From Candidatus Cibiobacter qucibialis (GTDB lineage: Bacteria; Bacillota; Clostridia; Oscillospirales; Ruminococcaceae), in the NCBI GenBank assembly GCA_004000625.1, contig SAUS01000022.1, forward strand, positions 1 to 35,037: DNA of 35,037 nucleotides, in the 5' to 3' direction. The notes under the pieces were generated by a model. The model worked only from the letters and a program-made list of their open reading frames with translations. It did no database searches and was not told the DNA's origin. This document shows, in pieces, positions 8,301-14,616 of this stretch (position 1 is the stretch's first letter; each line of letters starts with the position of its first letter). Made by a program: the position numbers and the translations under genes.

Positions 8301-9936
8301 CCACTCCACTACCGGCGTGGGCCTGATCTCTCCCCCGCCGCACCATGATATCTACTCCATTGAGGACCTGGCCCAGCTGATCTATGACCTGAAATGCTCC
8401 AACCGCAAGGCTGCCATCAACGTCAAGCTAGTCAGCGAAGCCGGTGTTGGCACCATTGCCGCCGGCGTTGCCAAGGCCGGCGCCGAAGTGATTTTGATTT
8501 CCGGTTTTGACGGCGGTACCGGCGCTGCACCGCGCAATTCCATCCACAATGCCGGCCTGCCGTGGGAGCTGGGCCTTGCCGAAGCACACCAGAGCCTGAT
8601 CATGAACGGCCTGCGTTCCCGCGTGCGCATTGAAGCCGACAGCAAGCTGATGAGCGGCCGCGATGTGGCCATTGCCGCCATGCTGGGCGCTGAAGAGTTC
8701 GGCTTTGGCACCGGCCCGCTGGTTGCCATGGGCTGCGTGATGATGCGCGTGTGCAACCTGGACACCTGCCCCATGGGCATCTGCACCCAGAACCCCGAGC
8801 TGCGCAAGCGCTTTAAGGGCAAGCCGGAATACATCATCAACTTTATGCGTTTTATGGCCGAGGATCTGCGCGAATACATGGCCCGCCTGGGCGTGCATAC
8901 CGTGGATGAACTGGTTGGCCGCACCGACCTGCTGAAAGTCAAGGATGTCCCGGCTGGTTCCCGCGCAAGCGAGATGGACCTGACTGCCCTGTTGAAAAAC
9001 CCGCTGGTGGAAAACAGCAGCGTACACTTCAACGCCAAGGATGTTTACAACTTCGGCCTGGAAAAAACGCCAGATATGCGCGTGCTGATGAAGAAGTTCA
9101 AGAAGAGCTTTGACATGGCAGAGTCCAAGCCGATGACCGTTGAACTGGAAGTTGGCAACACCGACCGCGCGTTCGGCACGATTTTTGGCAGTGAGATCAC
9201 CCGCAAGTTTGGCAACACCCTGCCGGAAGATACCTTCCATGTGATCTGCAACGGGTACGGCGGCCAGAGCTTTGGTGCCTTTATCCCCGCTGGCCTGACC
9301 TTGGAACTGGTTGGCGATTCCAACGACTATATGGGCAAGGGCCTTTCCGGCGGCAAGCTGATCGTTTACCCACCCAAGGATGTCACCTATGACCGCAGCG
9401 AGAACATTGTCATTGGCAACGTTGCCCTGTACGGTGCAACCGCTGGTAAAGCGTTCATCAACGGTGTGGCTGGCGAGCGTTTCTGCGTGCGCAACTCCGG
9501 CGCTACCGCTGTTGTGGAGGGCGTTGGCGACCACGGCTGCGAATATATGACCGGCGGCACCGTGGTGGTGCTGGGCAAGACCGGCAAAAACTTTGCAGCC
9601 GGCATGAGCGGCGGCATCGCCTATGTGCTGGATGAGGACTGGGATTTCTACACCCGCGTCAATAAAGACATGGTCAGCCTGGAGCCGGTGGAACACAAGT
9701 ATGATGTTTCGCTGCTGAAGGATTTGATCCGCGAGCATGTGGAAGCCACCGGCTCCCCCCGCGGCAAGGAAATCCTGGATAACTTTGGCGAGTATCTGCC
9801 CAAGTTCAAAAAGGTCCTGCCCCATGACTATGACAAAATGCTGCGCCTGATTGCCCAGATGGAAGAAAAAGGCGAAGACAGCGAGCAGGCACAGATCGAA
9901 GCGTTCTATGCAATGAAGAACGCTGCTAACAAATAA
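5380..9936 (+). CDS. gltB: Glutamate synthase, large subunit
   Basis: A 1518-residue cytoplasmic enzyme that makes two glutamates from glutamine and 2-oxoglutarate, with electrons from the GltD subunit. The family order is visible: a class II glutamine amidotransferase domain whose catalytic Cys is C23 in HDNCGIGAV, so the first 22 residues are a cleaved propeptide; a central linking domain; the FMN-binding synthase barrel at roughly 800-1200; and the C-terminal beta-helix repeats (GNVALYGATAGKAFINGVAGERF). Cysteines C1119, C1125 and C1130 show the C-x5-C-x4-C spacing of the 3Fe-4S cluster. The start at 5380 follows GGAAGGAG and leaves a propeptide of normal size. gltD follows after 14 bases. 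Expression may be attenuated by the leader hairpin. Confidence 0.97.
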   Translation: MEYFTERKAPAGLYDPRFEHDNCGIGAVVDIKGRKTHKTIDDALQIVEHLEHRAGKDAEGKTGDGVGILLQIGHKFFKKAAEEAGITLGNERDYGIGMFFFPQEELNRNQDKKLFEIICKKEGLNFLGWREVPTCPEILGHKARSCMPSIWQAFVERPARVKPGIDFDRKLYVARRVFEQSSQDTYVCSLSSRTIVYKGMFLVKELRLFYPDLQSEDYESAIGMVHSRFSTNTAPSWNRAHPNRFILHNGEINTIRGNVDTMLAREETIGSNYLKEDMTKVLPIVNQGGSDSAMLDNTLEFMVMNGMELPLAVMVTIPEPWENNHSMDPKKRAFYQYYATMLEPWDGPASILFSDGDVMGAVLDRNGLRPSRYYITKDGRLILSSEVGVLDIPAEEIVRKDRLRPGKMLLVDTARGELVDDESLKADYASREPYGEWLDRNLVNLADLKIPNERVPSHEHDELVRLQKAFGYQYEDVSTMILPMAKNGSEPAGAMGSDTPLAVLSHTHPPLFEYFKQMFAQVTNPPIDALREKVVTSTTVYVGAQGNLLEEDAENCKVLKITNPILTETDLMKIKAMKVPGFKVETISICYYKNTDLEKAIDRLFVDVDRAYRDGANILILSDREIDEYHVAIPSLLAVGAVSKYLVRTRKRTAMALILESGEPRKVHDFATLLGYGACAINPYLAQETIGELINEGLLDKDYYAAVNDYNKAVLAGIVKIASKMGISTIQSYQGSQIFEALGLSNEVVDKYFTNTVSRVGGITIRDIQNDLEARHKQAFDPLGLDINMELTSLGEHKLRSGKLAEDHLYNPLTIHLLQQACWTGDYNKFKAYTDAVNAEGGDAMHLRSLLDFNYPDAGIPLDEVESADSIVHRFKTAAMSYGALSEEAHECMAVAMNRIGGKSNTGEGGEAEDRFGTERNSAIKQVASARFGVTSKYLVSASEIQIKMAQGAKPGEGGQLPGGKVYPWVAKTRHSTTGVGLISPPPHHDIYSIEDLAQLIYDLKCSNRKAAINVKLVSEAGVGTIAAGVAKAGAEVILISGFDGGTGAAPRNSIHNAGLPWELGLAEAHQSLIMNGLRSRVRIEADSKLMSGRDVAIAAMLGAEEFGFGTGPLVAMGCVMMRVCNLDTCPMGICTQNPELRKRFKGKPEYIINFMRFMAEDLREYMARLGVHTVDELVGRTDLLKVKDVPAGSRASEMDLTALLKNPLVENSSVHFNAKDVYNFGLEKTPDMRVLMKKFKKSFDMAESKPMTVELEVGNTDRAFGTIFGSEITRKFGNTLPEDTFHVICNGYGGQSFGAFIPAGLTLELVGDSNDYMGKGLSGGKLIVYPPKDVTYDRSENIVIGNVALYGATAGKAFINGVAGERFCVRNSGATAVVEGVGDHGCEYMTGGTVVVLGKTGKNFAAGMSGGIAYVLDEDWDFYTRVNKDMVSLEPVEHKYDVSLLKDLIREHVEATGSPRGKEILDNFGEYLPKFKKVLPHDYDKMLRLIAQMEEKGEDSEQAQIEAFYAMKNAANK

Positions 9937-9950
9937 GGGAGGCGCAAACG

Positions 9951-11432
9951 ATGGGAAAACCGACAGGATTTATGGAAATTGCCCGGCAGACCAGCACGGA
10001 GCTGCCGCCCGAAGAACGCATTCAGAACTTTAACGAATTTCACATCCCGCTGCCGCAGGATGAACAGCAGGCGCAGGGTGCCCGCTGCATGGATTGCGGC
10101 GTACCGTTCTGCCAGGCTGGCATGATGATTGGCGGCATGGCAAGCGGCTGCCCGCTGAACAACCTGATCCCCGAATGGAACGACCTGGTCTACCAGGGCA
10201 AGTGGGATCTGGCTGTACATCGCCTGCGCGCCACCAACCGCTTCCCGGAGTTTACCAGCCGGGTATGCCCCGCTCTGTGCGAAGCTGCCTGCACCTGCGG
10301 CTACACCACCGGCAGCCCTGTTACCGTGAAGGAGAACGAGCACGCCATTGTAGAATATGGCTATGAATCCGGCCTACTGACCGCCTGCCCGCCCCCGACC
10401 CGCACCGGCAAAACCGTTGCCGTGGTAGGTGCCGGCCCTGCCGGCCTTGCGGTTGCCGATTACCTGAACAAGCGCGGCCACAAAGTGACCGTGTACGAGC
10501 GTGAGGACCGCGTGGGCGGCCTGCTGATGTACGGCATCCCCAACATGAAGCTGGAAAAGCAGGTCATCGACCGCCGCGTGAACATCATGAAGGCCGAGGG
10601 CATTGACTTTGTAACCTGCGCCGATGTTGGCGGCAGCACCCCTGCCCAGGATGTGCTGGATGCACACGATGCCGTTGTGCTGGCCTGCGGTGCCAAGCAG
10701 GCGCGTGACATCAACGCCCCGGGGCGCGATGCACAGGGGATCTACTTTGCCGTGGATTACCTGACCAGCGTGACCCGCAGCCTGCTGGATTCCGGCTTTT
10801 CCGATGGCAAGGCCGTGAGTGCCAAGGACAAAAAGGTGTTAGTCATCGGCGGCGGCGATACCGGCAACGACTGTGTCGGCACCGCCATCCGCCAGGGCTG
10901 CGCAAGCGTGACCCAGCTGGAAATGATGCCCTGCCCGCCCACAGAACGCACCGCCGCCAACGCCTGGCCCGAATGGCCCAAGGTGCTGAAAACCGATTAC
11001 GGCCAGCAGGAAGCCATTGCCGTGTTTGGCAGCGACCCGCGCATTTACCAGACCACGGTCAAAGAGTTCTATAAGAATGAAGCCGGTCAGGTTTGCGGTG
11101 CTCTGATTGCCAAGCTGGAAAGTAAAGTGGTGGATGAAGCCACCGGCCGCCGCGCCATGGTGCCCACCGGCGAAGAATTTGCCATCGAGTGCGACCTGGT
11201 GCTGATTGCCGCCGGTTTTACCGGCTGCCAGCCCTATGTGGCCGAAGCGTTTGGCGTTGACCTGACCAAGCGCGGCACCGTTGCCGATACTAAGTACGCC
11301 ACCAACGTGCCCCATGTATTTACCTGCGGCGATATGCGCCGCGGCCAGAGCCTTGTTGTTTGGGCCCTGCGCGAAGGCCGCGATGCCGCCGCCGAGGTGG
11401 ATAAGAGCCTGATGGGCTACACCAACCTGTAA
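9951..11432 (+). CDS. gltD: Glutamate synthase, small subunit
   Basis: A 493-residue FAD and Fe-S flavoprotein that takes electrons from NADPH (or NADH) and passes them to GltB. The N-terminal cluster cysteines are C46, C49, C54 and C67, and a second set C106, C110, C114 and C116, as in the GltD/DPYD-N family. The FAD site VVGAGPAGLA is at about 158-167 and the pyridine nucleotide site GGGDTGNDC near 300. The C-terminal FAD motif TCGDMRRGQSLVVWA replaces the common GD..RG segment normally. AGGGAGG overlaps the gltB stop codon with 8 bases to the ATG, so the two subunits are translated from one message. A strong hairpin terminator follows. Confidence 0.97.
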   Translation: MGKPTGFMEIARQTSTELPPEERIQNFNEFHIPLPQDEQQAQGARCMDCGVPFCQAGMMIGGMASGCPLNNLIPEWNDLVYQGKWDLAVHRLRATNRFPEFTSRVCPALCEAACTCGYTTGSPVTVKENEHAIVEYGYESGLLTACPPPTRTGKTVAVVGAGPAGLAVADYLNKRGHKVTVYEREDRVGGLLMYGIPNMKLEKQVIDRRVNIMKAEGIDFVTCADVGGSTPAQDVLDAHDAVVLACGAKQARDINAPGRDAQGIYFAVDYLTSVTRSLLDSGFSDGKAVSAKDKKVLVIGGGDTGNDCVGTAIRQGCASVTQLEMMPCPPTERTAANAWPEWPKVLKTDYGQQEAIAVFGSDPRIYQTTVKEFYKNEAGQVCGALIAKLESKVVDEATGRRAMVPTGEEFAIECDLVLIAAGFTGCQPYVAEAFGVDLTKRGTVADTKYATNVPHVFTCGDMRRGQSLVVWALREGRDAAAEVDKSLMGYTNL

Positions 11433-11467
11433 CAAGCCATTTTCTTAACATCCGTTTTATAATAGAC

Positions 11468-11525
11468 AGCAGCCCCCGTACCGATGTGCGCACAAAATCA
11501 TCGGTGCGGGGGCTGCTGCTTTATG
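11468..11525 (+). terminator. Terminator after gltBD
   Basis: A long stem with arms AGCAGCCCCCG at 11468-11478 and CGGGGGCTGCT at about 11507-11517, extended by CCGATG/CATCGG. It separates gltD from the convergent small membrane protein gene and may serve both strands. Confidence 0.8.
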
Positions 11526-11544
11526 ATTTTATTATGCCTTCAGG

Positions 11545-11781
11545 TTATTTATCCTTATTGTCCTTGTGGAACGCCACATAGAAGCAGAGGATGAGCCCCG
11601 CGCACATGGCCGCTGTGGAGATGATGAACGGCACCAGCGTTTGGGTACCCAAAAAGCTGCCCAGCAGGCCGTTAATGCCATTATAGTTCCAGGGGTTCAT
11701 AACGGCATAGATAAAGCAGATCGAAGAAAACACAAGGCCAACCAACGTCAGCAGCAGGCCGCATAACAGTTTGGGTTCCAT
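11545..11781 (-). CDS. Small two-helix membrane protein, unknown function
   Basis: A 78-residue protein with two hydrophobic segments (about 4-27 and 49-70) joined by a polar loop with the sequence NPWNYNGINGLLG, and a charged tail HKDNKDK. I do not recognise the family. It is likely a real gene: it has a strong AGGAGGG ribosome site (11788-11794), its own promoter (11806-11834), and a terminator after it. Both ends are probably on the cytoplasmic side by the charge of the C-terminus, which is only an inference. Confidence 0.75.
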   Translation of the reverse strand: MEPKLLCGLLLTLVGLVFSSICFIYAVMNPWNYNGINGLLGSFLGTQTLVPFIISTAAMCAGLILCFYVAFHKDNKDK

Positions 11782-11805
11782 AGTTTTCCCTCCTCTTCGT
11801 AATAC

Positions 11806-11834
11806 ATTTTATTTTCTGTTCTTGCATACATCAA
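11806..11834 (-). promoter_or_regulatory. Promoter of small membrane protein gene
   Basis: On the minus strand TTGATG (11834-11829), a 17-base spacer, and TAAAAT (11811-11806). It lies 25 bases before the start codon of the small gene and suggests separate transcription from the upstream YkgJ gene. Confidence 0.6.
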
Positions 11835-11866
11835 TGTCTCGCTTACCGAGCCGCTGATGGTTGATC

Positions 11867-12553
11867 TCACAGCATTTTATCCAGCAGCGGCCAAAGCGCC
11901 TGGGTGTTGGCGTTGAACTGGGGGTAAAAATCATCCTGGATGGAATAATCAAAATACAGGGCGCGTGCAATGCGGCGGGCGGCGGGCAGGTAGCGCGGGT
12001 TTTCGCGTCCGCCTGCCTGCTGCAGCTTATCCGAAAGCTGGGTACACACCACAGCCCACCGGGCGTCAATCCCGGCGCGGGCGGTGATGGCGGCATCGTC
12101 CAGGTAATTTTGCAGGGTGCGCTGTTCCTGCGCGGATACGCGGGCACCGCACAATGGCAGCTGCACGTAATATTCCATGGCGGCTGTTGCCGGGTCAATG
12201 GCCTGGCCCAGCGGGTAAAGGGCGCAGGCCAGCGGGCGGGCGGCGTGGATGGTGCAGGCATCGGCCTCAAAAAAGGGGCAGTTGCCTGTGCGGGCATTGG
12301 GGCGCAGCACCACGGCAGGCAAAAGGGTCTGCGGGGCAAACTCCTGCTTGCAAAAAGCATCCGCCGTCAAGCGCGGGGGCAGGCCCAGGCGGCGGGCAAT
12401 GCGGTACAGGTCATAACCGGAAAGCACCAGGTCCCGCCGGTTACGGCAGCAGTCCCCGCAGCCTGCACAGACAAAGTCAAATGGCTCCCCTGCCGCCAGC
12501 CGCGGGCACTGGGCCAGCGCAGCGGCAGATTCGGCACGACCCGGTTCTGTCAC
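11867..12553 (-). CDS. YkgJ-family Cys-cluster protein (putative metal binding)
   Basis: A 228-residue protein with the Cys pattern of the YkgJ/zinc- or iron-chelating family: FVCAGCGDCC (C29, C32, C35, C36), then GNCPFFEADACTIHAARPLACALYP with three more cysteines. The cysteines likely bind an Fe-S cluster or zinc; the biochemical role of the family is unsettled. It starts with GTG inside a GTGA overlap with the stop codon of the dehydrogenase gene, with GGAGG at 12561-12565, so translation is coupled to that gene. The C-terminal half has no recognised motif. Confidence 0.85.
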   Translation of the reverse strand: MTEPGRAESAAALAQCPRLAAGEPFDFVCAGCGDCCRNRRDLVLSGYDLYRIARRLGLPPRLTADAFCKQEFAPQTLLPAVVLRPNARTGNCPFFEADACTIHAARPLACALYPLGQAIDPATAAMEYYVQLPLCGARVSAQEQRTLQNYLDDAAITARAGIDARWAVVCTQLSDKLQQAGGRENPRYLPAARRIARALYFDYSIQDDFYPQFNANTQALWPLLDKML

Positions 12554-13536
12554 AGGCGCACCTCCAGTGGGGTCTGTTCGCCATCCGCCATGGCGCGCAC
12601 AGCCTTAAAGGCGCTTTCCACCATGCTGGCCACGTTCACATCGGTATAAAACGCGGTATGCGGGGTAAAGATCACATTCGGGAAGCTGCGCAGCATGGCA
12701 AGTTCGCGGTTCTGCAACGCATCGCCCATATGGTTAAAGTAGAACAGGCCGTTCTCATTTTCCACAACGTCCAGGCCGGCTGCGCCGATCTTGCCGCTTT
12801 CCAGCCCGTTTACCAGCGCTTCCGGATCAATCAGGGTACCGCGGGCGGTGTTGATCAGCACAACGCCGTTTTTCATCTTGGCAATAGCGTTGGCATCGAT
12901 CATATGGCGGTTGGCGGCGGTGGCGTTGGTGTGCAGGGTGATGATATCACAGCTCTTGTACAGGGTATCCAGATCCACATACTCGGCATACTGGCGGGCT
13001 TCATCGTTGGGGTACAGGTCGTAAGCCAGCAGCTTGCAGCCAAAGCCGCTTAAGTGGCGCAGCACAGTGCGGCCAATGTTGCCGGTGCCGATCACACCCA
13101 CCGTCATACGGGTGATGTCGCGGCCCATCTTGCCGTTCAGTGAATAATCCTGGGCATCAGCACGGCGCAGAATCTGGCCCACTTTGCGGTTGCACATCAG
13201 CATCAGCATAATGGCATAATCGGCCACACCTGCCGGCGGATACCAGGAATGGGAGATGCGCATGCCAAGCTCCTTGGCTTTCTGCTGCGGGATATGGTCA
13301 TAGCCAATGCTGCGGCAGGGCAGGAATTTGACCCCCATCGCGGCCCAGGCTTCCAGATATTCCGGCGTGATCAGGCAGGGGTTGGTGCTGACGGCATCGC
13401 AGCCTTTGGCAAGTTCCAGGTTATCCGGCGTGGGGACCGCTGCGGTATAGGCATAATCAATGCCGTACTGTTTGCTGTATGGCTCACAATAGGCTTGCTC
13501 GTCGAAAGGACGGAGGGCATAAAACATGATCTTCAT
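12550..13536 (-). CDS. D-2-hydroxyacid dehydrogenase (D-lactate dehydrogenase/VanH type)
   Basis: A 328-residue NAD-dependent dehydrogenase of the D-isomer family, most like fermentative D-lactate dehydrogenase, which reduces pyruvate to D-lactate. The nucleotide site is GTGNIG at 150-155. The catalytic set R232 (NTARG), E261 and H293 (TPHTAF) has the spacing known from D-lactate dehydrogenases. The RSIGYDHIP segment near 75-83 fits the substrate domain. Length is normal. The start has a strong AAGGAGG site. It lies 58 bases after the esterase gene and overlaps the YkgJ gene by four bases. Substrate specificity for pyruvate over other 2-oxoacids is inferred. Confidence 0.88.
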   Translation of the reverse strand: MKIMFYALRPFDEQAYCEPYSKQYGIDYAYTAAVPTPDNLELAKGCDAVSTNPCLITPEYLEAWAAMGVKFLPCRSIGYDHIPQQKAKELGMRISHSWYPPAGVADYAIMLMLMCNRKVGQILRRADAQDYSLNGKMGRDITRMTVGVIGTGNIGRTVLRHLSGFGCKLLAYDLYPNDEARQYAEYVDLDTLYKSCDIITLHTNATAANRHMIDANAIAKMKNGVVLINTARGTLIDPEALVNGLESGKIGAAGLDVVENENGLFYFNHMGDALQNRELAMLRSFPNVIFTPHTAFYTDVNVASMVESAFKAVRAMADGEQTPLEVRL

Positions 13537-13594
13537 GGTACAACCTCCTTAATAATAGGGTTACAAAAACGGCTTCTTCATGGGGCTGCTCAAA

Positions 13595-14392
13595 TCACAG
13601 GGTAAAATCCAGGGTCTCCCCCAGCCAGCCCATGCACAGGGGCAGCCAGGCGTTGTTATGCTTGTTAGGGGTGTTGACCTCGTTGGTGCAGGTGCTGGAG
13701 CCATGGCCGCCATGGGTGAACAGGTGCAGCTCAAACGGCACGTTGTTCTCTTTCAGGGCGCCTGCCAGCAGCAGGCTGTTTTCCACGGGTACAGCCTGAT
13801 CTTCCACGGTGTGCCAGATGAAGAAAGGCGGCACATCGGGGCGCACCTGGTTTTCCAGGCTCATGGTCTGCAGCAGGGCTTCATCCGCGCCGCACAGGTT
13901 CTCAAAAGAACCGCGGTGGGCAAACTTGCCGCTGGTGATAACGGGGTACCCCAGCACCACCGCATTGGGGCGGGCTTCGGTTCCGGTAATACCAAGGGCC
14001 TGCTGCACGGGAGCTGCATCCCACAGCAGGGCGGTGGAAGCCGCCAGGTGGGCACCGGCAGAAAAGCCAACGATGGTGATCTTATCCGCCGCAATGCGCA
14101 GGTCCGCCGCATTCCGGCGCAGGTACAGGATGGCGGACGCGGCTTCGGTCAGCGGCTGCCACAGCAGCGGGGCGTGGCCGGTGGAATAAATCAGGGTGAA
14201 CACATGGTAGCCGGCCTGCAAAAACTGGACGGCAACAGGGTCCGCTTCGCGCGGGGAGCAGTAGCGGTAGCCGCCGCCGGGCAGGATCAGCACCGCCGGG
14301 CGGGTGTTGTAGCTGGGCATTTCGGTGGTTTCGTCACGCAGGTAGCCGGTCAGCATGGCACCGGTGGCAAGTTTATGTTCTACAAATTTCAT
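13595..14392 (-). CDS. Alpha/beta hydrolase, acetyl-esterase/BD-FAE type
   Basis: A 265-residue hydrolase with no signal peptide, so cytoplasmic. The oxyanion segment LPGGGYRYCS (about 37-46) and the nucleophile elbow GFSAGAHLA (S111) match the esterase/lipase subgroup that deacetylates short oligosaccharides or small esters. The acidic residue is in the TVEDQAVPVENSL region and the catalytic His is in THGGHGSS. It precedes the D-2-hydroxyacid dehydrogenase on the same strand. TAGGAG precedes the ATG. The natural substrate is unknown; acetylated plant-fibre sugars are plausible for a gut Firmicute. Confidence 0.85.
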   Translation of the reverse strand: MKFVEHKLATGAMLTGYLRDETTEMPSYNTRPAVLILPGGGYRYCSPREADPVAVQFLQAGYHVFTLIYSTGHAPLLWQPLTEAASAILYLRRNAADLRIAADKITIVGFSAGAHLAASTALLWDAAPVQQALGITGTEARPNAVVLGYPVITSGKFAHRGSFENLCGADEALLQTMSLENQVRPDVPPFFIWHTVEDQAVPVENSLLLAGALKENNVPFELHLFTHGGHGSSTCTNEVNTPNKHNNAWLPLCMGWLGETLDFTL

Positions 14393-14433
14393 AACATCAG
14401 GCTCCTAATAATAAATATGAAGATACAGTTATT

Positions 14434-14462
14434 AGGATAGCGCAAAAAATGTGCTTTGAAAA
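14434..14462 (-). promoter_or_regulatory. Candidate promoter of esterase gene
   Basis: On the minus strand TTTTCA (14462-14457), a 17-base spacer, and TATCCT (14439-14434), ending about 40 bases before the esterase start. The -35 is a poor match, so an activator may be needed. Confidence 0.4.
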
Positions 14463-14470
14463 GCCTTTTT

Positions 14471-14487
14471 CTGTATTTTACATACAG
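14471..14487. promoter_or_regulatory. Palindrome between esterase and htpG genes
   Basis: CTGTAT-N5-ATACAG is a perfect inverted repeat directly upstream of the esterase -35. A second palindrome, CTTTTT-GT-AAAAAG, is at 14496-14509. Either may be an operator; no regulator gene is adjacent. Confidence 0.4.
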
Positions 14488-14521
14488 TTTTTTAACTTTT
14501 TGTAAAAAGGGCAATCAGGGC

Positions 14522-14550
14522 TTGCACTTTGCGGGTAAGAGTGCTAATAT
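14522..14550 (+). promoter_or_regulatory. Sigma-A promoter of htpG
   Basis: TTGCAC (14522-14527), a 17-base spacer, and TAATAT (14545-14550). The predicted start near 14557 falls inside the CIRCE operator, as expected for HrcA repression. Confidence 0.8.
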
Positions 14551-14554
14551 ATGC

Positions 14555-14581
14555 TTAGCACTTAAAGCACGCGAGTGCTAA
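14555..14581 (+). promoter_or_regulatory. CIRCE operator (HrcA site) for htpG
   Basis: TTAGCACTT-N9-GAGTGCTAA differs from the CIRCE consensus TTAGCACTC-N9-GAGTGCTAA at one base. An additional half site GAGTGCTAA lies at 14539-14547 over the -10, forming a second inverted pair with 7-base spacing to TTAGCACTT. The operator covers the transcription start and ends 35 bases before the htpG ATG. Confidence 0.93.
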
Positions 14582-14616
14582 ACCATAAAATATATAAAAG
14601 TGAGGTCATTGTAACT

